Positions 1 through 8,471 of a DNA stretch of 45,077 nt are shown here, one piece after another (position 1 is the stretch's first letter; each line of letters begins with the position of its first letter). Location: NCBI GenBank assembly GCA_910585465.1, contig CAJUEW010000025.1, positions 1-45,077 of the forward strand, in the 5' to 3' direction. The DNA comes from an uncultured Lachnospiraceae bacterium (GTDB taxonomy: Bacteria > Bacillota > Clostridia > Lachnospirales > Lachnospiraceae). Made by a program: the position numbers and the translations under genes. Below the pieces are notes generated by a model. It was not told the origin of the DNA. It saw only the letters and a program-made list of their open reading frames with translations, and made no database searches.

Positions 1-2
1 GC

Positions 3-131
3 AGCGTGGATACGACCACGCTGGAAGAGATGAAAAGGCTCAGCAAGGATTTTCTGCAGAAATCCTACGAATTTACAACCCAAAACATTTACCGCGGATA
101 CATCCATTCAGGAGGAACCCGCAGAGTTTAG
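3..131 (+). CDS. C-terminal end of an unidentified protein (partial)
   Basis: An open frame enters from the left edge and stops with TAG at 129-131, giving 42 residues (starting SVDTTTLEEMKRL, ending HSGGTRRV). The composition looks like a genuine soluble protein tail, partly amphipathic helix. The family cannot be recognised from this fragment. It converges on the GH53 gene with a 41-base gap. The frame is open from the first complete codon, but the short length makes this only moderately certain. Confidence 0.45.
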   Translation, partial: SVDTTTLEEMKRLSKDFLQKSYEFTTQNIYRGYIHSGGTRRV

Positions 132-172
132 TCGTTCACGTCCGGCCTCCGGGAAACAGAGGACTTCCTTGC

Positions 173-1270
173 TTAAGCATCCCGGATCACCTGAAGCGCA
201 GGAAGCGCATGGCCGTCGTAGTCAAACAACGCCTGATTGGCCCATTCATTTCCGCCCGGCCCTTTTTCATGCATATACGCAATGGCCTCCTCTGTCGCCC
301 AGACACTTCCGGGAACCGGAAGCCATGCAGGCTCCCAGTAACAAAATCCTGCTCCCAGCCCATCCGGCACACGCCGGATGAGCTGAAGAGCATCTCTCAT
401 AAACTGCGCCTGTCCTTCCGGGGTAATATCCAGAGAGGCTCTCCGGGCCAGCTCCGGCTTTGCCGCCATTCCTTTTCTCCTGCTGTCCGGCAGCTTCTCA
501 TAATCCTTGTAGTCCTTCAGCGTATAGGCTGTGGAAATCTCCGCTACTATCAGCCTCTTTCGGTATCGCAAAGCAATATCCTGCATATTATTTTCCAGCA
601 TAGAAAGGGTTCCGTGCCAGAACGGATAATAGGAAAGTCCGATATAGTCAAAATCCTCCCCGCCGTTTTCCAGATAGGAATCGAACCATTCCCGGTAAAG
701 TCCGTTATTTCCCCCATTGTCCAGATGAATCATCACCTCAGCCTTTGGAGCGCAGGCACGGACCGCCCGGATACCGGAGCTGATAAACCGGGCAATGTTC
801 TCATAAGCGGGAGTCTTTCCAAAGGGCCAGAGAAGACCGTTGGAGACCTCATTGCCGACAGCCACTATCCGGGGAAGAAGCCGTTCTCCGGCACAGCGTG
901 TTAAAATCTCTGCCGTATAATCATACACCGCCCGTTCCAGCTCCCGGGCATTCATATCCTTCCATGCCTTTGGAAGCGTCTGCTTTCCCGGATCCGTCCA
1001 GCAGTCGCTGTAATGAAAATCCAGAAGCCACCCGACCCCTTTCTCCTTCGCCCTTTTTGCCAGAGCCAGTACGGTTTCTATATCTCCCCCTCCGGCTCCG
1101 TAGGAGGCACCGCTCTTTGCAAAAGGGTCATTCCACAGACGCAGGCGCACCAGATTCATGCCGTAGCTTTTCAAAATGTCCATCGCATCCTTCCTCTTCC
1201 CCTGGTCATAAAACCTTCCGCCGCAGCGCTCCACTTCCAGAAGAGAGGATAAATCCATACCTTTTATCAA
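173..1270 (-). CDS. ganB: Arabinogalactan endo-beta-1,4-galactanase (GH53), intracellular
   Basis: Glycoside hydrolase family 53, which cuts beta-1,4-galactan or galacto-oligosaccharides internally. Visible family signatures are KGMDLSS at the N terminus, VRLRLWNDP, WLLDFHYSDCWTDPGKQ, VGNEVSNG (likely acid/base Glu, about residue 141) and LIVAEIST (likely nucleophile Glu, about residue 244). There is no signal peptide, so it probably acts in the cytoplasm on imported oligosaccharides. I place the start at a TTG (1268-1270) because a perfect AGGAGG lies six bases upstream (1277-1282); an in-frame GTG at 1307-1309 has no such site. The protein is then 365 residues, normal for the family. It is the last gene of the transporter operon, starting 39 bases after the zinc-ribbon gene. 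The symbol follows the Bacillus gan locus by analogy. Confidence 0.9.
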   Translation of the reverse strand: MIKGMDLSSLLEVERCGGRFYDQGKRKDAMDILKSYGMNLVRLRLWNDPFAKSGASYGAGGGDIETVLALAKRAKEKGVGWLLDFHYSDCWTDPGKQTLPKAWKDMNARELERAVYDYTAEILTRCAGERLLPRIVAVGNEVSNGLLWPFGKTPAYENIARFISSGIRAVRACAPKAEVMIHLDNGGNNGLYREWFDSYLENGGEDFDYIGLSYYPFWHGTLSMLENNMQDIALRYRKRLIVAEISTAYTLKDYKDYEKLPDSRRKGMAAKPELARRASLDITPEGQAQFMRDALQLIRRVPDGLGAGFCYWEPAWLPVPGSVWATEEAIAYMHEKGPGGNEWANQALFDYDGHALPALQVIRDA

Positions 1271-1309
1271 GATAATCCTCCTTGCATCCGATCTTCGTCC
1301 TGTCCGCAC

Positions 1310-1528
1310 TTAATCAAAATCAAATTTTTCAAAGCGTGTATTCATTGCCTTGTAGCGGGTGCGCACCCTCTCATTACCTGCCAGCACTTCTTCCTCTGTG
1401 CCTGTAAACTGACAGCGCAGACAGTAGTATTCGCCTTTTTCCCTGTCATAAAACATATCAATATCCAGATCCCTCATAAAACAAGACGGACACCTGTAGT
1501 TTAATCTGCCTTTTCCAGATTGAGCCAT
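1310..1528 (-). CDS. Small zinc-ribbon protein
   Basis: A 72-residue protein with two cysteine knuckles, CPSC at residues 14-17 and CLRC at about 36-39, spaced as a zinc ribbon. The rest is charged and lacks membrane segments. The start ATG overlaps the end of the upstream 610-residue gene by 28 bases and has AAGGAGGT nine bases upstream, so translation is probably coupled. Its function is unknown. Such ribbons often bind RNA or mediate protein contacts, but nothing here shows which. Its place between a putative carbohydrate-active protein and GH53 suggests co-expression rather than a stated role. Confidence 0.7.
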   Translation of the reverse strand: MAQSGKGRLNYRCPSCFMRDLDIDMFYDREKGEYYCLRCQFTGTEEEVLAGNERVRTRYKAMNTRFEKFDFD

Positions 1529-3333
1529 GTTGCAAATACCTCCTTATCCGAAACCTTTTTCTTATATCCCAGCGTAAACATCGGGGAAAAAGCATAGCCC
1601 TCCCGCACATAGCCCTGCGCTTTTCCGGTCTGCGTCATGGATACCTTCGTCCCGATTGCCGGAATAACCGCCGACACTGCCTGCGCGCCGTCTAAGCTTT
1701 CCTCTCTGCATTTGTATTCATAAATAATGGTCTTTTCCTCGTTGCCCTCGCATTTCAGAATAATTCCCGTCATATCCTCCGGATACTCCGTTGTCCCATA
1801 GCACGCGACCATATATTCGTTGAGCTCCACTTCCGCCTCAGGATCGCTCAGTTCCAGAATGGTTCGTTCTATTTTTATGGAGCCTGAGCCCTCCTCAAAG
1901 TATTCCTTTGTCTGCAGCTTCACTGTCAAATCCGCAAATTCTATTGTCACTGGATCAAGTGTCAGGATTCTGGTATTTCCTTCCTGTGAAAAATGTGCCT
2001 TTGTCCTGCACAGGCACAGATCCACCTCCTCCCCGTTATGACAGAGCTTTGCGCTCCGGATTGTGCCCTCGCCCGCATAATGAGTAAAATATCCTGCCCG
2101 GTACTTTTCCTGAATCAGGAACGGATAAGATGCGTCCTGCACATGCTTTGTTCCTATCCCAACCTCCCATTTTAGTTTTGCGGCATACGGTCTGAGATCA
2201 AAGATCGCCCCGCCCTGATCCATATTGACTCCGGCCCTCATGTATGGGTCCGTATACCAGAATAACTGCTTATCGGAGCCATAGAGAATATCCCTCCAAA
2301 GGGCGCATTCCGGCTCTGTATAGGTTTTCTTCCGGCGATAATAATCCGCAAACTCCGCCATAGTCATATCTGTCAGCTTTCCTTCTTTTTTAAGCTGGCC
2401 ATAATATTTACATCCGTCCGAATAGGATTTTTTCAGAAGCTCATACGGAGCCTCCCAGCGCCCCATCTTGTTCATCCAGCCCGGTCCCACGAACATCATA
2501 TTGTATGCATAGCCATTATTATATTTTTCCTGGGCACGGTACTGATCGATCAGGTTATACAGATAAGGGTACTCCCATGTCTTTGAATCATAAATCATCC
2601 CCCTCAGCACATTCTGAGGATGGGTCCCGAAATTTGAACCATTGCCGTCATAGCATGCCAGAAGATCCCTGGACAGATGGGGAATGGCCACGATTCCGCT
2701 GTCCTCCTCTTCATTCGCGGCCGGTGCGTGCGTATTCTGCTTTGACGGTATCCACGGTGCCCATGGCCCTCCGTCAAACAGGGTATACCAGGAATTATTG
2801 CAGGTATGGTAAGCCTTCGGTCCTTCCTCCCAGCAGGTCGCAATCGCGCACTTTACGGAAGGATACCGCTCCTTAATGTAATTGGTCAGCTCCGCGTCCA
2901 TATAATAGGAACCCGTAGATTCCGGATAAAATCCGAAGATGTCATGGAATTTCCCGAATACATCATCTACAATCCGCTTCTTATCCGCCATGGAAAACAT
3001 CCAGATACAGAAATCCTTGGTCTTATATTTTTCCCTGAACTGTTCACAGGGCAGTCCAAGCAGTGAAAGCGCAATCTCATCGCCATATTTCTTATGATCC
3101 TCCCTGGCTATCTGCACTGCTTCCTCGTTAAACAAGGCCGCATAGGTCATATGAATCGTAACCTTCAGGCCGTTTTCGTGGGCAATGCGCTGCTGCGTCT
3201 TAAAAATATCCAGCGATTCTGTCAGCAGCTTTTTATCTCCGATATCCTCCTCTTTTCCATGTCCGGTGACTGTGGCGGAATATTCCGGTACCATTTCCGG
3301 GCGGTGGATCACATTAAGAATAAACTCGCTCAT
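1501..3333 (-). CDS. Uncharacterised 610-residue protein, possible carbohydrate-active enzyme (DUF3863/DUF3864-like?)
   Basis: A full-length soluble protein with no signal peptide. The N-terminal ~380 residues read like a (beta/alpha) barrel of the polysaccharide deacetylase or glycoside-hydrolase-like kind: a conserved-looking NVIHRPEM start, then GFYPESTGSYYMDAEL, AIATCWEEG and FVGPGWMNKMGRWE. The C-terminal ~230 residues look like beta-sandwich sequence. From memory this resembles proteins labelled DUF3863/DUF3864, but I could not verify this. The start has AAGGAG eight bases upstream. It lies in the galactan transporter operon, after the second permease and separated from it by a strong hairpin. 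A role in processing the imported glycan is an inference; no catalytic residues can be assigned. Confidence 0.6.
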   Translation of the reverse strand: MSEFILNVIHRPEMVPEYSATVTGHGKEEDIGDKKLLTESLDIFKTQQRIAHENGLKVTIHMTYAALFNEEAVQIAREDHKKYGDEIALSLLGLPCEQFREKYKTKDFCIWMFSMADKKRIVDDVFGKFHDIFGFYPESTGSYYMDAELTNYIKERYPSVKCAIATCWEEGPKAYHTCNNSWYTLFDGGPWAPWIPSKQNTHAPAANEEEDSGIVAIPHLSRDLLACYDGNGSNFGTHPQNVLRGMIYDSKTWEYPYLYNLIDQYRAQEKYNNGYAYNMMFVGPGWMNKMGRWEAPYELLKKSYSDGCKYYGQLKKEGKLTDMTMAEFADYYRRKKTYTEPECALWRDILYGSDKQLFWYTDPYMRAGVNMDQGGAIFDLRPYAAKLKWEVGIGTKHVQDASYPFLIQEKYRAGYFTHYAGEGTIRSAKLCHNGEEVDLCLCRTKAHFSQEGNTRILTLDPVTIEFADLTVKLQTKEYFEEGSGSIKIERTILELSDPEAEVELNEYMVACYGTTEYPEDMTGIILKCEGNEEKTIIYEYKCREESLDGAQAVSAVIPAIGTKVSMTQTGKAQGYVREGYAFSPMFTLGYKKKVSDKEVFATWLNLEKAD

Positions 3334-3386
3334 TTTTCTTACTCCTTTATCTCAGACATTCATTCTTTATTTTCCGATATAATTTT

Positions 3387-3425
3387 GTCCGGCATGCTGC
3401 CGGAATCTGCGGCAGCATGCCGGAC
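3387..3425 (-). other. Intercistronic RNA hairpin
   Basis: Perfect 15-bp inverted repeat (GTCCGGCATGCTGCC and its complement) with a 9-base loop, between the second permease and the 610-residue gene. On the operon strand no T tract follows it, so it is more likely an mRNA stability or processing element, or a partial attenuator, than a full terminator. Confidence 0.6.
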
Positions 3426-3470
3426 GAATAAAAAAATATACTTATTCAATTACAGGCACAATATATATTC

Positions 3471-4310
3471 TTACTTAACCGCACCGGTAATACCTTCCGC
3501 GAACTGCTTCTGCAATACGAAGAATACCACCATCGTGGGAATGGAACAGAACAATACGCCGCACATAAGCATACCATAGTCTGTCACATATCCTGTAATC
3601 AGGTTGGCAATCAGCATAGGCATGGTCAGCGATTTATTGTCTGTCATAATTACCTTCGGCCACAGATAAGAATTCCATGCATTCATAAAGGTAATAACAC
3701 CTGCAGCCGCGTAAGTGGATCTCATGGTCGGAAAAAACATTCGGAAGAAAATCTGCACCTCATTCAGACCGTCAATACGGGCCGCCTCTATGATATCAAT
3801 GGGGAATGCTCTTGCATTCTGGCGGAACATCATAATCATAAATGGCGTGGAAATCATCGGAAGGATAAAGCCCACGGCTGTATTCAGAAGCTTTGCCTTG
3901 GAAAACATCTGAAACAGAGGCACCATGGTCGCCACCTGCGGAACCATCATAGCAAGCAGAAGGATGGAAAACAATCTGTCCTTTGCCTTGTCGTGATAGA
4001 TTTCAAATCCGTATCCGGCGATGGAGCAGACCAGAAGACATACCACTGTTGTCAGGATTGCATAAAAGAACGAATTACCAAGCGCCCTCCACAGAGGCTG
4101 CTGAGCAGTCAGGTTCCTGAAGTTTTCCATAAAATGCGTCCCGGGAAGAATCCGTCCTCTGGATACCTCTGTCGATGTGTTTGTTGCCGCGGATATCATC
4201 CAGTACAGAGGGAATACAGAAATAAGCGATACAATCGTCAGGAAAACATAGGTTGGAACCAGCCTGCGCTGAATCGCGGATTTATTCTTTTTCTCAGTCA
4301 CGTGTATCAC
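3471..4310 (-). CDS. ganQ: Carbohydrate ABC transporter permease, MalG type
   Basis: Inner-membrane permease of the CUT1 family (279 residues) with about six hydrophobic segments, an N-terminal one at roughly residues 18-38. The EAA loop that contacts the ATPase is visible as EAARIDGLNEVQIFFRMFFP. It pairs with the overlapping upstream MalF-type permease (17-base overlap, translational coupling) and the binding lipoprotein. No ATPase is encoded nearby, so a shared MsmX/UgpC-type ATPase encoded elsewhere probably energises the complex, as is usual for Firmicutes CUT1 systems. The substrate is inferred as galactan oligosaccharide from the adjacent GH53 and GH2 enzymes. The symbol is by analogy to Bacillus ganQ. 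Confidence 0.88.
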   Translation of the reverse strand: MIHVTEKKNKSAIQRRLVPTYVFLTIVSLISVFPLYWMISAATNTSTEVSRGRILPGTHFMENFRNLTAQQPLWRALGNSFFYAILTTVVCLLVCSIAGYGFEIYHDKAKDRLFSILLLAMMVPQVATMVPLFQMFSKAKLLNTAVGFILPMISTPFMIMMFRQNARAFPIDIIEAARIDGLNEVQIFFRMFFPTMRSTYAAAGVITFMNAWNSYLWPKVIMTDNKSLTMPMLIANLITGYVTDYGMLMCGVLFCSIPTMVVFFVLQKQFAEGITGAVK

Positions 4311-5187
4311 CTACTTTCAGATTGATAAATGCCAGTACAGCCACCATAATAAACACCAGGAAGGACATTGCCGCCGCATAGCCAAAGTTCGGTACGTTAA
4401 TAAAACAGGTATTGTAAATATAATGGGACATCGTAATCGTCGAGTTTGCAGGACCGCCCTTTGTCAGGTTTACGGACTCGTCGAACAACTGCAGCGTTCC
4501 GTTGATGGACATAATAAATGTCATGATGATCGTTGGTCTCAGCAGAGGAACCGTAATTCCCCAGAATGTCTTCCATCCGTTCGCCCCGTCAATCTTTGCC
4601 GCCTCGTACACGGAATACTCAATATTCTGAAGCGCCGACAGATAGAATACCATGTTATATCCCGTCCATCTCCAGACCAGGGCGATAATAATGACAATCT
4701 TCGCGCTTCCGGAATTTCCAAGAAAATTATATCCCTGATCTAAAATATGCAGGTTGACCAGAACACTGTTGATAAGTCCGTCCGTTGCGAACAGTGAACG
4801 GAAAATCAATGCATAGGATACCAATGAGGTCGCACACGGCAGAAATACACAGGTACGGAAAAATCCTTTCAGCTTTAAGTCCCTGTTATTCAGAAGCTGC
4901 GCCAGCAGAATTGCCAGAATCAGCATAATAGGCACCTGAATAATCAGATATAAAAATGTATTTCCAATGGATTTCTGAAATACCTTATCCGCCAGGATTC
5001 TGGTATAGTTGCTGATCCCGGTAAATTTCATATTCTTACCGGTTCCGGTCTGCAGGGAAAGTATAAATGCCCGGAACATGGGGTAGAAACTCATGATCGC
5101 AATCATAAGCGTGGCCGGAGTCAGGAATGCCCACCCTGCAGCTCTCTGCTTTGTAACAAGTGTCATGCCTTTTTTCTTGGAGTTCAC
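4294..5187 (-). CDS. ganP: Carbohydrate ABC transporter permease, MalF type
   Basis: CUT1-family permease of 297 residues with about six transmembrane segments. The EAA motif reads EAAKIDGANGWKTFWGITVP. I accept the GTG start at 5185-5187 because a GGGGG ribosome site sits eight bases upstream; an internal ATG at codon 8 is the alternative. Its 3' end overlaps the MalG-type gene. It should form the heterodimeric channel with that protein and take substrate from the lipoprotein encoded 124 bases upstream. Assignment to galactan uptake is from context, not from residues in the permease. Confidence 0.88.
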   Translation of the reverse strand: MNSKKKGMTLVTKQRAAGWAFLTPATLMIAIMSFYPMFRAFILSLQTGTGKNMKFTGISNYTRILADKVFQKSIGNTFLYLIIQVPIMLILAILLAQLLNNRDLKLKGFFRTCVFLPCATSLVSYALIFRSLFATDGLINSVLVNLHILDQGYNFLGNSGSAKIVIIIALVWRWTGYNMVFYLSALQNIEYSVYEAAKIDGANGWKTFWGITVPLLRPTIIMTFIMSINGTLQLFDESVNLTKGGPANSTITMSHYIYNTCFINVPNFGYAAAMSFLVFIMVAVLAFINLKVGDTRD

Positions 5188-5238
5188 ACAGGAATCCCCC
5201 TTTCTAAATTTTTATAAAACATTATTTTGGACAGCAAA

Positions 5239-5262
5239 CGGGGAACTGCGAGCAGTTCCCCG
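5239..5262 (-). other. Intercistronic hairpin after the binding-protein gene
   Basis: Perfect 11-bp stem (CGGGGAACTGC and complement) with a 2-base loop, in the gap between the binding-protein gene and the first permease. Such hairpins commonly protect the abundant binding-protein mRNA and lower expression of the downstream permeases. No T tract follows on the operon strand. Confidence 0.6.
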
Positions 5263-5311
5263 ATCATCACCGCCGCTTAACAGCTGTATCTTTATTTAAA
5301 CAAGCTTTATA

Positions 5312-6667
5312 CTACTCTGACATCTTGAATTCCAGAGTTTCCTGCGCCTCCTGAAGAGCGGCAGCCTTATCTGTTCCGTTTACAATATTAATAACCGCGG
5401 TATTGACTGCTTCTCTTGCCTCATAGTGATATGGATTGCTGATAAACTCCGGAATGTTAGCAGAATATCCAACAATGGTGGAGAAAATTGCCTGGTCGTT
5501 AAAATATGCATTTGGCTCATTATAAACTGCGGATTCTCCGGCCGGCAGATAGCACGCAATTGCTCCGGTATTTGGCAGAATTGCATCATAGAAATCCGTG
5601 CTGGAACCGAAGGTGCTTGCCAGGAAATCCATAGCAAGATCTACGTTCTTGCAGTTGGAGGTAATATACCAGGAAGAACCGCCGTTGTTTGCATAGTTTG
5701 TAGCAGATGCAACACCGTCAACGCTCGGCATATTGGTAATCTCCCACAGTCCGGACTGATCCTCTGTGGTCATCAGGGTTGCGGTAATCCAGTTGCCGTT
5801 TACGATACCTGCGGTTTCTCCGTTTGTAATAGTCGATATATACTCATCCCAGTTGTTGACCAGTTTGATTACATCATTCTGAATCATCTCAACATAGAGA
5901 TCGATACAAGCATCCCCTACCTCGTTGCCGACAATATAAGCCTGGCCGCTGTCATTGATAAAGTTAGCTCCGCAGGACTGAATCATCATCATCAGAGTAT
6001 CGCCGCCGTTAGCCTCGCTGGACAGCAGATATTTGCCGGTTTTCTCATGAACATCTTTGCCGATCTCAATAAATCTGGACCAGGTAATATCTGTCAGGTC
6101 TGCAATCGTATAGCCTGCTTCAGAAAGGACATCTGTACGGTAGCACGCGATAACTGCGCCATTGTCAAACGGAACTCCGTAATGTACGCCGTCTTTCATG
6201 GAATAGGACTGTTTCAGCGCTCCGAAATCATCCCAGTTAATGTTTATATTGCTGAGATCCGTAAAAGCATCCGGATAGCTGGAAAGATATTTCTGATAGC
6301 TGTTGTCCTGCATCAGTACAATATCCGCCATCGTGCTGTAGTCTCCTGCATTGGCACAGGTGGTCAGCTTGGTCTGACAGTCATCAGACGAAGTCTCAAT
6401 AATCTCAACCTCAAAGCCCTCATGATCCGCAGCATACTGGTCGGCAGCCATTTGCATAGACAGAATGTTAAAGGTCTGATCCCATGCCCAGATAGTCAGC
6501 TTGTTGCCTCCCTCGGAAGAAGATGCTTCAGATGAAGCCTCAGACGAGGAAGCGTCTGATGACGCTGCTGCGCTGTCCTGTGAAGTGTCTCCGGAGCCCC
6601 CTCCGCAAGCCACAAGCGACATCGCCATAGCGCCTGTGAGTAACACTGCAAGCAATTTCTTTTTCAT
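5312..6667 (-). CDS. ganS: Sugar ABC transporter substrate-binding lipoprotein
   Basis: Extracellular solute-binding protein (family 1, MalE-like), 451 residues. The N terminus is a lipoprotein signal: MKKKLLAVLLTG, a hydrophobic core, then lipobox LVAC with the cleavable Cys at about residue 21, followed by a Ser/Asp/Glu-rich tether (about 22-52). The mature part has the type-1 pattern (LTIWAWDQ near the start, tryptophan-rich sugar-site segments such as GNWITATLM). AAGGAGG lies eight bases before the ATG. It is the first gene of the operon and is followed by a hairpin and the permeases. Galacto-oligosaccharide specificity is inferred from the GH53 and GH2 neighbours. Confidence 0.9.
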   Translation of the reverse strand: MKKKLLAVLLTGAMAMSLVACGGGSGDTSQDSAAASSDASSSEASSEASSSEGGNKLTIWAWDQTFNILSMQMAADQYAADHEGFEVEIIETSSDDCQTKLTTCANAGDYSTMADIVLMQDNSYQKYLSSYPDAFTDLSNININWDDFGALKQSYSMKDGVHYGVPFDNGAVIACYRTDVLSEAGYTIADLTDITWSRFIEIGKDVHEKTGKYLLSSEANGGDTLMMMIQSCGANFINDSGQAYIVGNEVGDACIDLYVEMIQNDVIKLVNNWDEYISTITNGETAGIVNGNWITATLMTTEDQSGLWEITNMPSVDGVASATNYANNGGSSWYITSNCKNVDLAMDFLASTFGSSTDFYDAILPNTGAIACYLPAGESAVYNEPNAYFNDQAIFSTIVGYSANIPEFISNPYHYEAREAVNTAVINIVNGTDKAAALQEAQETLEFKMSE

Positions 6668-6751
6668 TGATATATCCTCCTTTACCCTCCCAGCCGGAAA
6701 TGTTTTTGATTATTTTTTATTTTACTTTCCGGCAGGTTTCTTTACAGTGTT

Positions 6752-6780
6752 ATTATACCAAAACTGATTTCTCGTTTGTG
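6752..6780 (-). promoter_or_regulatory. Promoter candidate for the galactan operon
   Basis: On the minus strand a consensus -10 TATAAT lies at 6752-6757, 84 bases ahead of the binding-protein ATG, but the -35 position (6775-6780, CACAAA) is poor. A weak -35 fits activator-dependent transcription, and an AraC-type regulator is encoded next door. No operator could be defined with confidence. The rest of 6668-6922 is AT-rich non-coding sequence. Confidence 0.5.
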
Positions 6781-6922
6781 CGCATAAACGCTCATAGAAT
6801 TTGCATTTTCAATCTTTTTTGTCTTTTCTGCCTGTTTTATTTTTTATTAATTCCGTTTTTTAGTCATTTCGCCCCATTCTTTCGGGACAGAAAAATATTA
6901 AGATGGCTGTTTTGACATATAC

Positions 6923-7435
6923 CTATGCCAAAAACACCTTCTGGGGATACATTTTTTTCATTGCCTGCAGCATTTCTTCATTCAGATCCAGCAGAAGCTT
7001 GAGCTTTTCTCTGTCCTCTGTAATAATCATTGTATAATAAGGAGTATTTTCCTCGTAAGACGTATAATCATATTTCGGAAGCCTGACACTTCCTTCCCCT
7101 TTCCGGTATACGGCAACCTTCTCATGCCGGTTCGGAGCAACCACCTCCAGATCCTTCAGTTCCAGTATGTGGGCAGTCCTTCGGTAGCGTTTTCCAAGAA
7201 TCACATAAATCTCCAGCCGGGTTCCCTCCAGTACATATTCATACTCCCTCTGGCTGAGAATATCATAGCCAAAATAAAGCAGGACCAAGAGAAAGCCCGG
7301 CAGCATAAATCCCTGAGAGATCATGATACCCATTGCCACAAAAATCACCGCAAATACTATCATTGTTCTTCGCAGCGCCCCTGTCATCGCCTTCGGTTTT
7401 CTGATTACCTGTTCTACTATTCTAGATCTGTACAT
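6923..7435 (-). CDS. Small membrane protein (DUF6106-like)
   Basis: 170 residues with two adjacent hydrophobic segments (about residues 25-42 and 45-60) followed by a soluble basic/acidic domain of about 110 residues (REYEYVLEGTRLEIYVILGKRYRR, then LKDLEVVAP). The layout resembles small two-helix proteins with a cytoplasmic PH-like domain; the family name is from memory and unverified. The ATG has AAGGAG a few bases upstream. It overlaps the end of the AraC gene by 14 bases, so they are probably co-transcribed. Function unknown. Confidence 0.65.
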   Translation of the reverse strand: MYRSRIVEQVIRKPKAMTGALRRTMIVFAVIFVAMGIMISQGFMLPGFLLVLLYFGYDILSQREYEYVLEGTRLEIYVILGKRYRRTAHILELKDLEVVAPNRHEKVAVYRKGEGSVRLPKYDYTSYEENTPYYTMIITEDREKLKLLLDLNEEMLQAMKKMYPQKVFLA

Positions 7436-8315
7436 TTTTTTCTCCTTTTTTGTCCATCTTTTCTCCTGTTCCTCCGGCTGCTTTTATTTTTCGATAATCC
7501 GAGGGCGCCCTTCCTGTATTTTTTTTAAATGCCTTGGAAAAATATAGAGGGTCCTCATAGCCTACGGAATGCGCAATCGTCGTGACCGGAAGGTTTGTCT
7601 CCCCAAGAAGCTGGCACGCCTGTCTGATCCGGTATTCCTCCACATAATCTCTGGGAGACTTTTTCAGGACCTTCCGGAACATCCGATACAGATAACTGCG
7701 GCAGACTCCTGTATATCCCGCGATATCTTCTATAGAAATGGGATAGGAATAATGCTCTTCAATATAGCGTACCGCCTGTTCCACCCGATCCGACTGCAGG
7801 TTTCTCTGTTTAATCTCAGCGGACGAGTTCTCCATCAGCATGGCGATCATAGAATAAAGAGCTCCTGTCATGGATACCGCATCGTAAAACATAGTGCCTT
7901 TCGCTTCATAGACCTGCTTAATTTTCCTCTCTATCTCCACACTGAGCGCAGCCTGCTCCAGCACAGGGGAAGCCCCGGAAAAGTCCGTATGATTCAGCAG
8001 ATAAAATGCGTCCGTCCCGTCAAATCCCACCCAGGTGTATTCCCACGGCTCTTCATCATCGGCCCGGTAACATGCTTCCATATTCGGATAGATCAAAAAT
8101 GTGTCCCCTGACTTCAGATCATAGCTTTTCCCTCCTGTCTCAAATCTTCCTCTGCCGCTCAGCACATGATGGATCAGATAATGATCCCGCACCCCCGGAC
8201 CCCACTGAAAGCCGGGCTTGCACTTCTGGCTGCCCACATTATATACGGAGAGAGAGCTAAGCGGCTTATCCTCCGCAATGTAAGAATGTATATAAGTTTC
8301 CGTTAAGTCTGCCAT
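7422..8315 (-). CDS. AraC-family regulator of the galactan locus
   Basis: About 297 residues: an N-terminal cupin-type effector domain (SGRGRFETGGKSYDLKSGDTFLIYP, about residues 55-80) and a C-terminal AraC double helix-turn-helix (IAGYTGVCRSYLYRMFRKVLKKSPRDYVEEYRI and TTIAHSVGYEDPLYFSKAFKK). I start at the ATG at 8313-8315 because GGGGAGG precedes it; upstream in-frame codons lack a site. It stands between the transporter operon and the divergent beta-galactosidase and most likely activates both in response to a galactoside. The arm resembles regulators of raffinose or galactoside use, though the ligand cannot be read from sequence. Confidence 0.85.
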   Translation of the reverse strand: MADLTETYIHSYIAEDKPLSSLSVYNVGSQKCKPGFQWGPGVRDHYLIHHVLSGRGRFETGGKSYDLKSGDTFLIYPNMEACYRADDEEPWEYTWVGFDGTDAFYLLNHTDFSGASPVLEQAALSVEIERKIKQVYEAKGTMFYDAVSMTGALYSMIAMLMENSSAEIKQRNLQSDRVEQAVRYIEEHYSYPISIEDIAGYTGVCRSYLYRMFRKVLKKSPRDYVEEYRIRQACQLLGETNLPVTTIAHSVGYEDPLYFSKAFKKNTGRAPSDYRKIKAAGGTGEKMDKKGEKNVQI

Positions 8316-8349
8316 CTGACGGCCTCCCCTTCTTCTGCCTTGTATGTTT

Positions 8350-8378
8350 AGTATATATGCAATAATTCCCCAAGACAA
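8350..8378 (-). promoter_or_regulatory. Promoter of the AraC gene
   Basis: Minus-strand TTGTCT (8373-8378) and TATACT (8350-8355) separated by exactly 17 bases, 35 bases before the chosen AraC start. A good sigma-A type match. Confidence 0.6.
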
Positions 8379-8409
8379 CATTTTTCCATGTTCTTGCAAT
8401 GATTTTTTA

Positions 8410-8438
8410 TTGTATTACGCCCACTTTTTTTACATAAT
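8410..8438 (+). promoter_or_regulatory. Promoter of the beta-galactosidase gene
   Basis: TTGTAT (8410-8415) and CATAAT (8433-8438) with a 17-base spacer, 33 bases before the gene start. It is back-to-back with the AraC promoter, so the ~155-base divergent region probably carries the regulator's operators. Confidence 0.55.
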
Positions 8439-8471
8439 AGGGAAAACAAAAGAAATACAGGGAGGTATATG

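Noticed and set aside
209..904. 231-codon plus-strand open frame antisense to the GH53 gene
   Set aside because: Shadow of the GH53 coding strand; no ribosome site and protein-like features only on the other strand.
5426..6535. 369-codon plus-strand open frame antisense to the binding-protein gene
   Set aside because: The minus-strand frame has a signal peptide, lipobox and operon context; the plus frame is cysteine/isoleucine-rich shadow.
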